Source of the DNA: Pseudomonas sp. S31
Lineage (GTDB): Bacteria; Pseudomonadota; Gammaproteobacteria; Pseudomonadales; Pseudomonadaceae
Reading direction: 5' to 3'
Length of the DNA stretch: 64,000 nucleotides
NCBI RefSeq assembly: GCF_016648105.1
Contig: NZ_JACVVE010000018.1
Coordinates: forward strand, 51,345 to 115,344
A model generated the notes under the pieces. It saw nothing but the letters and a program-made list of their open reading frames with translations, made no database searches and had not been told where the DNA came from. The translations under genes were made by a program, and so were the position numbers. How positions within the stretch are numbered: position 1 is the stretch's first letter; every line of letters starts with the position of its first letter. Positions 33,687-41,567 of this stretch are shown here, piece by piece.

Positions 33687-35915
33687 ATGAGCTTCGGCGC
33701 CGATGAAGAAATCCTTCAGGATTTCCTGGTAGAAGCCGGCGAAATTCTTGAGCAACTGTCCGAGCAACTGGTCGAGCTGGAAAGCCGGCCCGACGATGCC
33801 GACCTGCTCAATGCGATCTTTCGCGGTTTCCACACTGTAAAAGGGGGCGCCGGCTTCCTTCAGCTGAACGAGCTGGTGGAGTGCTGCCATATCGCCGAGA
33901 ACGTGTTCGACATCCTGCGCAAAGGTGAGCGCCGGGTCGACGCGGAACTGATGGACGTGGTGCTTGTCGCGCTCGACACGGTCAACAGCATGTTCGGCCA
34001 GGTGCGCGAACGCAGCGAAGTGACCCCGGCCACGCCGGAACTGCTGGCGGCACTGTCGCGCCTGGCCGAACCGGCTGCGGCCGATGAAGCTGCGGCATTC
34101 GCCGAGCCGGAGCCGGTGGTCGAGGCGCCTGGCGCCGAAGCGGATATCACCGACACCGAGTTCGAGCAACTGCTCGACTCGCTCGATGCGGTCAAGGCCG
34201 AAGCGGCCGCCGCCGAACAGATGCAGGGCGAGACCGTCAGCGGCGCGGGTGACGAAATCACCGACGCCGAGTTCGAGTCGCTGCTCGATCAGTTGCACGG
34301 CAAGGGCCAGTTCAGCGCCGAAGTCGCCGCCAGCGAGCCGCCGGCGGTCGCCAGCGCGCCAGTGAGCGACGAAATCACCGACGAAGAATTCGAGTCGCTG
34401 CTCGACCAGTTGCATGGCAAGGGCACCTTCCAGGCCGATGCCTTGCCTGCGGCCAGTGCCGCACCCGCTGGTACGCCAGGGACGGGTGACGACATCAGCG
34501 AGCATGAGTTCGAGGCACTGCTCGATCAACTGCACGGCAAGGGCAAGTTCTTCGGCGATGCGGTCGCAGCACCAGCGCCTGCCGCTGTGGCCAGCAAGCC
34601 GCAAGCCAAGGCTGATGAGCCCAAGCCGCAGGCGCAGCCCGAAGCCAAGCCCAAGCCCGCTGCCGCTGCTCCGGCACCGGTGGCCAAGCCTGCCGCACCT
34701 GCCCGCGCCGCCGCGCCAGCCGGGGAAAAACCCGTGGCCAGCGAAGCGGAAACCACCGTGCGCGTCGATACCGCGCGCCTGGACGAGATCATGAACATGG
34801 TCGGCGAGCTGGTGCTGGTGCGTAACCGCCTGGTGCGCCTGGGCCTGAACAGCGGTGACGAGGCCATGTCCAAGGCCGTGTCGAACCTCGATGTGGTCAC
34901 CGCCGACCTGCAGACTGCGGTCATGAAGACCCGCATGCAGCCGATCAAGAAGGTCTTCGGGCGCTTCCCGCGCCTGGTTCGCGACCTGGCTCGCCAGCTC
35001 AAGAAAGAGATCAACCTGGAGCTGGTCGGCGAGGAAACCGACCTCGACAAGAACCTCGTCGAGGCCCTGGCCGACCCGCTGGTGCACTTGGTGCGCAACG
35101 CCGTCGACCATGGCGTCGAGATGCCCGACGAGCGCGAGGCCTCGGGCAAGGCCCGCACCGGTCGCGTGGTGCTGTCGGCCGAGCAGGAGGGGGACCATAT
35201 CCTGTTGTCGATCTCCGACGACGGCAAGGGCATGGACCCGGGTGTGCTGCGTGCCAAGGCCGTGGAAAAGGGCCTGATGGACAAGGACGCCGCCGACCGC
35301 CTGAGCGAATCGGACTGCTACAACCTGATCTTCGCCCCAGGCTTCTCGACCAAGACCGAGATTTCCGACGTGTCTGGCCGTGGCGTCGGCATGGACGTGG
35401 TGAAGACCAAGATTTCCCAGCTCAACGGTTCGATCAACATTTTCTCGGCCAAGGGCCAGGGTTCGAAGATCGTCATCAAGGTGCCGCTGACCCTGGCGAT
35501 CATGCCGACGCTGATGGTGATGCTGGGCAACCAGGCGTTCGCCTTCCCGCTGGTCAACGTCAACGAGATCTTCCACCTCGACCTGTCGCGCACCAACGTG
35601 GTCGACGGCCAGGAAGTGGTGATCGTGCGCGACAAGGCGCTGCCGCTGTTCTACCTCAAGCGCTGGCTGGTTCAGGACCAGGTGCACGAGGAGCAGCGCG
35701 AGGGCCACGTGGTGATCCTGTCGGTCGGTACCCAACGCATCGGCTTCGTCGTCGACCAGTTGGTGGGCCAGGAAGAGGTGGTGATCAAGCCGCTGGGCAA
35801 GATGCTGCAGGGCACCCCGGGCATGTCCGGCGCCACCATCACCGGTGACGGCCGTATCGCGTTGATTCTTGACGTGCCGAGCATGCTCAAGCGTTACGCG
35901 GCACGGCGTATTTGA
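33687..35915 (+). CDS. cheA: Chemotaxis histidine kinase CheA with repeated linker motif
   Basis: Kinase of 742 residues. The Hpt (P1) domain has phospho-acceptor His49 (IFRGFHTVKGGAGF). The segment between P1 and P3 holds four repeats of a D-[ED]-I-[TS]-x-x-E-F-E-x-L-L-D-x-L motif starting near residues 153, 189, 228 and 268, three of them followed by HGKG, and then an Ala/Lys/Pro-rich linker. P3/P4 follow (TARLDEIMNMVGELVLVRNR, LVHLVRNAVDHGVEMP, SGRGVGMDVVKTKI) and the P5 CheW-like domain. It phosphorylates CheY and CheB. Confidence 0.96.
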   Translation: MSFGADEEILQDFLVEAGEILEQLSEQLVELESRPDDADLLNAIFRGFHTVKGGAGFLQLNELVECCHIAENVFDILRKGERRVDAELMDVVLVALDTVNSMFGQVRERSEVTPATPELLAALSRLAEPAAADEAAAFAEPEPVVEAPGAEADITDTEFEQLLDSLDAVKAEAAAAEQMQGETVSGAGDEITDAEFESLLDQLHGKGQFSAEVAASEPPAVASAPVSDEITDEEFESLLDQLHGKGTFQADALPAASAAPAGTPGTGDDISEHEFEALLDQLHGKGKFFGDAVAAPAPAAVASKPQAKADEPKPQAQPEAKPKPAAAAPAPVAKPAAPARAAAPAGEKPVASEAETTVRVDTARLDEIMNMVGELVLVRNRLVRLGLNSGDEAMSKAVSNLDVVTADLQTAVMKTRMQPIKKVFGRFPRLVRDLARQLKKEINLELVGEETDLDKNLVEALADPLVHLVRNAVDHGVEMPDEREASGKARTGRVVLSAEQEGDHILLSISDDGKGMDPGVLRAKAVEKGLMDKDAADRLSESDCYNLIFAPGFSTKTEISDVSGRGVGMDVVKTKISQLNGSINIFSAKGQGSKIVIKVPLTLAIMPTLMVMLGNQAFAFPLVNVNEIFHLDLSRTNVVDGQEVVIVRDKALPLFYLKRWLVQDQVHEEQREGHVVILSVGTQRIGFVVDQLVGQEEVVIKPLGKMLQGTPGMSGATITGDGRIALILDVPSMLKRYAARRI

Positions 35916-35960
35916 TTCTGCCGGCGCACCCGCAGGGGCGCGCCAGCTAATGGAGTGTTT

Positions 35961-37100
35961 ATGGCAGTCAAGGTCCTGGTGGTGGATGATTCCGGTTTCT
36001 TCCGCCGCCGCGTCTCGGAAATCCTCTCGGCCGACCCGACCATCCAGGTCGTGGGCACCGCGACCAACGGCCGGGAGGCGATCGACCAGGCGCAGGCGCT
36101 CAAGCCCGATGTCATCACCATGGACTACGAAATGCCCATGATGGACGGCATCACCGCGGTGCGGCACATCATGCAGCGCTGCCCGACGCCGGTGTTGATG
36201 TTCTCTTCGCTGACCCACGAAGGCGCCCGCGTCACCCTCGACGCGCTGGATGCCGGGGCGGTCGACTACCTGCCGAAGAACTTCGAGGATATTTCGCGCA
36301 ACCCGGAGAAGGTCAAGCAACTGCTGTGCGAGAAGGTCCACACCATTTCGCGCAGCAACCGCCGCTTCGGCAGCTATGCCAGCCCCGCGCCGGTGTCGCC
36401 GCCTGCAGCGGCCAGCACACCGCACGCAACCGCCAGCAGCCTGGGGGCGTCGGCGCCTGCGCCGGTGCGCAATGCCGCGCCTGCTCGCGCCGTCGCCCCG
36501 GCGGCTGCCTCGGCATCGTCGCCAGCGCCCAAGCGCAAGCCCTACAAGCTGGTGGCCATCGGTACGTCCACTGGCGGCCCGGTGGCACTGCAACGGGTGC
36601 TGACCCAGTTGCCGGCGAGCTTCCCGGCGCCGATCGTGCTCATCCAGCATATGCCCGCGGCGTTCACCAAGGCCTTTGCCGAGCGCCTCGACAAGCTGTG
36701 CAAGATCAGCGTCAAGGAAGCCGAGGACGGTGACGTGCTGCGCCCAGGCCTGGCCCTGCTGGCCCCCGGTGGCAAGCAGATGATGGTCGATGGCCGTGGC
36801 ACGGTGAAGATCCTGCCGGGTGACGAGCGCCTGAACTACAAGCCCTGCGTGGACATCACCTTCGGTTCGGCGGCCAAGTCCTATGGTGACAAGGTGCTGT
36901 CGGTGGTGCTCACCGGCATGGGCGCCGATGGCCGTGAAGGCGCGCGCCTGCTCAAGCAGGGTGGCAGCACGGTCTGGGCCCAGGATGAAGCCAGCTGCGT
37001 GATCTATGGGATGCCCATGGCCATCGTCAAGGCCAACCTGGCCGACGCGGTGTACAGCCTGGACGAAATCGGCAAGCACCTGGTCGAGGCCTGCGTCTGA
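35961..37100 (+). CDS. cheB: Chemotaxis methylesterase/deamidase CheB
   Basis: Protein of 379 residues: receiver domain (VLVVDDSGFFRRRVSEIL, phospho-acceptor Asp in VITMDYEMPMMDG), an Ala/Pro/Ser-rich linker (about 135-190) and a CheB methylesterase domain with the nucleophile Ser in GTSTGGPVALQ, His in LIQHMPAAFTKAFAERL and Asp in VLTGMGADGREGA. ATG 35961 has GGAG six bases upstream. TGATG overlap with motC. It adapts MCPs by demethylation. Confidence 0.96.
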   Translation: MAVKVLVVDDSGFFRRRVSEILSADPTIQVVGTATNGREAIDQAQALKPDVITMDYEMPMMDGITAVRHIMQRCPTPVLMFSSLTHEGARVTLDALDAGAVDYLPKNFEDISRNPEKVKQLLCEKVHTISRSNRRFGSYASPAPVSPPAAASTPHATASSLGASAPAPVRNAAPARAVAPAAASASSPAPKRKPYKLVAIGTSTGGPVALQRVLTQLPASFPAPIVLIQHMPAAFTKAFAERLDKLCKISVKEAEDGDVLRPGLALLAPGGKQMMVDGRGTVKILPGDERLNYKPCVDITFGSAAKSYGDKVLSVVLTGMGADGREGARLLKQGGSTVWAQDEASCVIYGMPMAIVKANLADAVYSLDEIGKHLVEACV

Positions 37101-37840
37101 TGGATGTATTGAGCCTGATCGGCCTGAGCCTGGCCTTCGTCGCCATCATCGGCGGCAACTTCCTCGAAGGTGGTCACTTTGGCGCCCTGATCAATGGCCC
37201 TGCGGGCCTGATCGTGATCGGCGGCACCCTGGCCGCGGCGCTGCTGCAGTCGCCGCTGTCGGCCTTCAAGCGGGCGCTGCAGATTCTGCGCTGGATCATC
37301 TTCCCGCCCCGGGTGGACCTGGCGGGCGGCATCGACCGGGTGGTCAACTGGAGCCTGACGGCGCGCAAGGAAGGTTTGCTGGGCCTCGAAGGCGTGGCCG
37401 ATGCCGAGCCGGACCCCTATGCGCGCAAGGGCCTGCAGCTGCTGGTCGATGGTGCCGAGCCGGAATCCATTCGCAGCATCCTCGAAGTCGACTTCCTGAC
37501 TCAGGAGACCCGCGACATCCAGGCTGCCAAGGTGTTCGAGAGCATGGGGGGCTATGCGCCGACCATCGGCATCATCGGTGCGGTGATGGGCCTGATCCAC
37601 GTCATGGGCAACCTTGCCGACCCGTCGCAGCTGGGCAACGGTATCGCCGTGGCCTTCGTCGCCACCATCTACGGCGTGGCCAGTGCCAACCTGGTGCTGC
37701 TGCCCATCGCCAACAAGCTCAAGGCTATCGTCCTGCGCCAGTCGCGCTATCGCGAGATGCTGCTCGAAGGACTGCTGTCGATTGCCGAAGGGGAAAACCC
37801 ACGCTCTATCGAGCTGAAGCTGCAAGGCTTCATGGAGTAA
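37100..37840 (+). CDS. motC: Flagellar stator protein MotC (MotA-like)
   Basis: Stator subunit of 246 residues with four transmembrane helices (IGLSLAFVAIIGGNFLEGGH, GLIVIGGTLAAALLQSPL, APTIGIIGAVMGLIHVMGNL, GIAVAFVATIYGVASANLVL) and a cytoplasmic loop carrying charged residues for FliG contact. Pseudomonads have two stators, MotAB and MotCD; adjacency to cheB and motD identifies this one. Proton-driven. Confidence 0.95.
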   Translation: MDVLSLIGLSLAFVAIIGGNFLEGGHFGALINGPAGLIVIGGTLAAALLQSPLSAFKRALQILRWIIFPPRVDLAGGIDRVVNWSLTARKEGLLGLEGVADAEPDPYARKGLQLLVDGAEPESIRSILEVDFLTQETRDIQAAKVFESMGGYAPTIGIIGAVMGLIHVMGNLADPSQLGNGIAVAFVATIYGVASANLVLLPIANKLKAIVLRQSRYREMLLEGLLSIAEGENPRSIELKLQGFME

Positions 37841-37843
37841 CCC

Positions 37844-38701
37844 ATGCGTCGCCGTCGTCATACCGAGGAACACGAGAATCACGAGCGCTGGCTGGTGTCG
37901 TACGCCGACTTCATCACCTTGCTGTTCGCCTTCTTCGTGGTCATGTACTCGATTTCCTCGATCAACGAGGGCAAGTACAAGGTCATTTCCCAGGCGTTGC
38001 TGGGGGTGTTCAACGACCCCGAGCGGGCCATGAAACCGATCCCCATCGGCGAGGAGCAGCCGCTGAGCGTGCGCCCGGCCGAGCCGCTGATCAAGGATAG
38101 CGAGCAGACCGATGCCGGCCTGGCACAGACCAACGTCGACCCGCTGAAGACCATCAGCGACGACGTGCGCGATGCCTTCGGCGACCTGATCAAGTCCGAC
38201 CAGATGACCGTGCGCGGCAACGAGCTGTGGGTCGAGATCGAGCTCAATTCCTCGCTGCTGTTCGGCAGCGGCGATGCCATGCCCAGCGACAAGGCGTTCG
38301 ACATCATCGAGAAGGTGGCGAACATCCTCAAGCCGTTCGCCAACCCGGTGCACGTGGAAGGTTTCACCGACAACCTGCCGATCCGCACCGCGCAGTACCC
38401 GACCAACTGGGAGCTGTCGTCGGCACGAGCGGCGAGCATCGTCCGCCTGCTGGCGATGGAGGGCGTCAACCCGGCGCGCATGGCCTCGGTGGGTTATGGC
38501 GAGTACCAGCCGGTGGCCAGTAACGACACCGCCGAGGGGCGTGCGCGCAACCGCCGGGTGGTGCTGGTGATTTCCCGCAACATCGAAGTGCGCCGCAGCC
38601 TGACCGGTTCGGGCAGCGCCAATGCTACGCCGGATGCGGCCTTGCGCCGTGCTGGCACACAAAGTGCACCGGCAGCTGCGGCAGCAGTGGCGGGGCAGTG
38701 A
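37844..38701 (+). CDS. motD: Flagellar stator protein MotD (MotB-like)
   Basis: Protein of 285 residues. A single transmembrane helix near the N terminus carries the proton-binding Asp (VSYADFITLLFAFFVVMYSI). The periplasmic OmpA-like peptidoglycan-binding domain follows (VEGFTDNLPIRTAQYPTNWE, LSSARAASIVRLL, VASNDTAEGRARNRRVVL). A Ser/Ala-rich tail ends the protein. Three bases after motC. Confidence 0.95.
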   Translation: MRRRRHTEEHENHERWLVSYADFITLLFAFFVVMYSISSINEGKYKVISQALLGVFNDPERAMKPIPIGEEQPLSVRPAEPLIKDSEQTDAGLAQTNVDPLKTISDDVRDAFGDLIKSDQMTVRGNELWVEIELNSSLLFGSGDAMPSDKAFDIIEKVANILKPFANPVHVEGFTDNLPIRTAQYPTNWELSSARAASIVRLLAMEGVNPARMASVGYGEYQPVASNDTAEGRARNRRVVLVISRNIEVRRSLTGSGSANATPDAALRRAGTQSAPAAAAAVAGQ

Positions 38702-38752
38702 CTCGTCAATTCTCTGTCACCCTGAACACATTCGTGGGATCGTCGCGGTCCC

Positions 38753-38852
38753 CTGTAGGAGCGGGTTCATCGGAGCGCCGAACCGCCGCGAAGGCTGCAA
38801 CTCGGTATATGGCACCGGCTATGCCGGTGTTCGCGGGTAAACCCGCTCCTAC
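38753..38852. repeat. Degenerate REP pair between motD and parC-like gene
   Basis: The left REP (CTGTAGGAGCGGGTTCAT at 38753-38770) is interrupted: about 17 unrelated bases separate it from its CCGCGAA end. The right REP is intact at 38830-38852 and inverted. This fills most of the 186-base gap. Confidence 0.75.
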
Positions 38853-38887
38853 CGAGGCCCCGAAACCAATGAGATAGAATTTGTCCT

Positions 38888-39679
38888 ATGAGAGTCTGGG
38901 CAGTAGCCAATCAAAAAGGTGGCGTGGGCAAGACCACCACCACGATCGCCCTGGCCGGCCTGCTGGCCGAGGCGGGCAAGCGCGTGGTCGTCGTCGACCT
39001 CGACCCGCATGGCTCGATGACTAGCTATTTCGGGCACAACCCCGATGCGCTGGAGCACAGCTGCTACGACCTGTTCCTGCACAAGGGCGTGGTGCCTGAT
39101 GGGCTGCCGGGGCAATTGCTGCTGCCGACCAGCGACGAGCGTATCTCGCTGCTGCCGTCGAGCACCGCGCTGGCCGTGCTCGAACGCCAGTCGCCGGGGC
39201 AGAACGGCCTGGGCCTGGTGATCGCCAAGAGTCTGGCGCAGCTGTGGCAGGATTTCGACTTCGCCCTGATCGACAGCCCGCCACTGCTTGGCGTGCTGAT
39301 GGTCAATGCCCTGGCCGCCAGTCAGCAGCTGGTGATCCCGGTGCAGACCGAATTCCTCGCGGTGAAGGGCCTGGAGCGCATGATCGGCACGCTGGCCATG
39401 ATCAACCGCTCGCGCAAGCAAGCCTTGCCGTACCAGATCGTCCCGACCCTGTTCGACCGCCGCACCCAGGCTTCGCTGGGCACCCTCAAGGTGTTGCGCG
39501 ACACCTATGATCAGCAGGTCTGGCAGGGTTATATCCCGGTCGACACGCGCTTGCGCGATGCCAGCCGCAACGGCGTCACGCCCTCGCAGTTCGATGGCAA
39601 GAGCCGCGGCGTGATCGCCTATCGGGCCCTGCTCAAGCACATGCTCACCTACAAAGCCGCGCAGCGGGTGGCGTCATGA
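38888..39679 (+). CDS. parC: ParA-like ATPase for chemosensory array positioning (ParC-like)
   Basis: ParA/MinD-type ATPase of 263 residues with deviant Walker A NQKGGVGKTTTTIALAGLL, Walker A' VVVDLDPHG and IDSPPLLGVLMVNALAAS. Position between motCD and cheW matches the polar-localisation ParC of Vibrio and P. aeruginosa (PA1462-type), which places and segregates chemotaxis arrays rather than chromosomes; no parB or parS is adjacent. It overlaps the next gene by 4 bases. Confidence 0.82.
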   Translation: MRVWAVANQKGGVGKTTTTIALAGLLAEAGKRVVVVDLDPHGSMTSYFGHNPDALEHSCYDLFLHKGVVPDGLPGQLLLPTSDERISLLPSSTALAVLERQSPGQNGLGLVIAKSLAQLWQDFDFALIDSPPLLGVLMVNALAASQQLVIPVQTEFLAVKGLERMIGTLAMINRSRKQALPYQIVPTLFDRRTQASLGTLKVLRDTYDQQVWQGYIPVDTRLRDASRNGVTPSQFDGKSRGVIAYRALLKHMLTYKAAQRVAS

Positions 39680-40575
39680 ACCGCCCTGTCGGCACGCGCC
39701 CGCAACTGGCCCTGCAGTCGTACCTCGACGGGTTGCTGCAGGAAGCCACCGAGTTCGACCAACCGCTCGAGGCTGCAGAGCCCGAGGCGGCCGAGTTGAG
39801 CGACGAATTTGCCGCGGCCGTGCGCGAAGAGCAGGCCTTCGATGCCCGCCAGCAGGCCCAGGAGCCTGCTGTGCCCGGCGTTCGCCCGTTCGCCGAGCCG
39901 CAGGCGCCGGTCCTGCCGGCAGTGATGCCGGTCGAGGAACCTGTCGTTGCGGTGGTCGAGACCCAGGTGCTGGCCGAGGCCAGCATCCCGGTCCTGACCG
40001 AAGTCCAGGCCGCCGAGCCGGTCGCGCCGCTGGTCGACGTGCACCTGCCGGCAGCGGCCGTAGCTACGCCCCCAGCCATGCCGCCGGCCACCGTCGATGG
40101 CCGCCCGGCTTGGGCCGCCGAGCCGTTCGAGTGCCTGCTGTTCGACGTCGCCGGGCTGACCCTGGCAGTGCCGCTGGTGTGCCTGGGCTCGATCTACAGT
40201 CTCGAAGGCCAGGAGCTGACGCCGTTGTTCGGCCAGCCAGACTGGTTCCTCGGCATCCTCACCTGCCAGGCCGGCAACCTCAAGGTGCTGGACACCGCGC
40301 GTTGGGTCATGCCTGATCGCTATCGCGAAGACTTCCGCCAAGGCCTGCACTACGTGATTTCCGTGCAGGGCTACGAATGGGGGCTGGCGGTGCACCAGGT
40401 CAGCCGCTCGCTGCGCCTGGACCCGGCCGAGATCAAGTGGCGCAGCCAGCGTGGCCAGCGCCCATGGCTGGCCGGCACGGTCATCGAACACATGTGCGCG
40501 CTGCTGGATGTCGCCGAACTGGCGGAGTTGATCGCCAGTGGCGCCGTCAAGCAGCTGCACAGCAACCACCAATGA
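39676..40575 (+). CDS. parP: CheW-domain array-localising protein (ParP-like)
   Basis: Protein of 299 residues. The first 145 are acidic Ala/Glu/Pro-rich and probably disordered. The C-terminal part is CheW-like (FECLLFDVAGLTLAVPLVCL, FGQPDWFLGILTCQAGNLKV, YEWGLAVHQVSRSLRL). ParP couples ParC to CheA and stabilises polar arrays; gene order parC-parP-cheW supports the call. An alternative is simply a second CheW. Confidence 0.8.
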   Translation: MNRPVGTRPQLALQSYLDGLLQEATEFDQPLEAAEPEAAELSDEFAAAVREEQAFDARQQAQEPAVPGVRPFAEPQAPVLPAVMPVEEPVVAVVETQVLAEASIPVLTEVQAAEPVAPLVDVHLPAAAVATPPAMPPATVDGRPAWAAEPFECLLFDVAGLTLAVPLVCLGSIYSLEGQELTPLFGQPDWFLGILTCQAGNLKVLDTARWVMPDRYREDFRQGLHYVISVQGYEWGLAVHQVSRSLRLDPAEIKWRSQRGQRPWLAGTVIEHMCALLDVAELAELIASGAVKQLHSNHQ

Positions 40576-40618
40576 CAGCTAACACACCGCCGGATGGCGG
40601 ATTTCAAGGGGTAGGGGA

Positions 40619-41098
40619 ATGAAAAAGTCGTCCGCACAAGGTTCCGAAGATCCGATCCTGCAGTGGGTAACCTTCCGTCTGGACAACGAGTCCTACGGCA
40701 TCAATGTGATGCAGGTGCAGGAAGTGCTGCGCTACACCGAGATCGCCCCCGTGCCGGGTGCGCCGAGCTACGTGCTGGGCATCATCAACCTGCGTGGCAA
40801 CGTGGTGACGGTGATCGACACCCGCCAGCGCTTCGGCCTGATGCCGACCGAGGTGACTGACAACACCCGCATCGTCATCATCGAGGCGGACAAGCAGGTA
40901 GTGGGTATCCTGGTCGACAGCGTCGCCGAGGTGGTCTATCTGCGCCAATCGGAGATCGAGACCGCGCCGAACGTCGGCAACGAGGAGTCGGCCAAGTTCA
41001 TCCAGGGCGTGTGCAACAAGAACGGCGAACTGCTGATTCTGGTCGAGCTGGACAAGATGATGACCGAGGAAGAATGGTCCGAGCTGGAGAACATCTGA
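40619..41098 (+). CDS. cheW: Chemotaxis coupling protein CheW
   Basis: CheW of 159 residues with the usual landmarks: WVTFRLDNESYGINVMQVQE, the receptor-contact region EIAPVPGAPSYVLGIINLRG (ending NVVTVIDTR) and VVGILVDSVAEVVYL. It links CheA to the chemoreceptors. Start ATG 40619 follows GGGGAATG. It is immediately followed by a TTG-started small gene (1-base gap). Confidence 0.96.
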   Translation: MKKSSAQGSEDPILQWVTFRLDNESYGINVMQVQEVLRYTEIAPVPGAPSYVLGIINLRGNVVTVIDTRQRFGLMPTEVTDNTRIVIIEADKQVVGILVDSVAEVVYLRQSEIETAPNVGNEESAKFIQGVCNKNGELLILVELDKMMTEEEWSELENI

Positions 41099-41099
41099 G

Positions 41100-41495
41100 T
41101 TGATTTTCGAGGCTGCTGTCATCTTCCTGGCATTGCTCTGGGCGCTGAGCCTGTGGTTGTTCCTCAACTACAGCAAGCGCCAGCGCGAACTGGCCGCCGA
41201 GCAGGCCGCAGGCGATGCCGTGCGCGACCAGCGCATCAAGGACCTGGCCAAGCGCCTGGACGACTACCAGAACGGCAGCGTGCGTATGGGCGAGGCCATC
41301 CACGAGCTGCGCGCGGTGGTGGCGCCGTTGCCCGAGAAGGTGCAGCAACTGGAGCAGCGCGATCCCAACAGTGTGACCTTCACCCAGGCGGCCAAGCTGG
41401 TAGGAATGGGCGCCAGTGTCTCGGAGTTGACCGAGACCTGTGGCCTGACTCAGGCCGAGGCCGAGCTGATGAGCAAGCTGCATCGCGGTGAGTGA
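41100..41495 (+). CDS. Membrane-anchored DUF2802-like protein
   Basis: Protein of 131 residues starting with TTG right after the cheW stop. It has an N-terminal transmembrane helix (AAVIFLALLWALSLWLFLNY), a coiled coil (QRELAAEQAAGDAVRDQRIK) and a C-terminal DUF2802 domain (AAKLVGMGASVSELTETCGL, then TQAEAELMSKLH) that looks like a degenerate DNA-binding-type helix pair. It is widely found after cheW in Pseudomonas; its function in motility is not established. Family name by recognition only. Confidence 0.85.
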   Translation: MIFEAAVIFLALLWALSLWLFLNYSKRQRELAAEQAAGDAVRDQRIKDLAKRLDDYQNGSVRMGEAIHELRAVVAPLPEKVQQLEQRDPNSVTFTQAAKLVGMGASVSELTETCGLTQAEAELMSKLHRGE

Positions 41496-41567
41496 CCGTG
41501 GCTGCCTGTGCTAGCTCTTTTACGGGGCCAGCACCGGCAACCCACCGCTCAGCGTCCTGTGCAGCGA

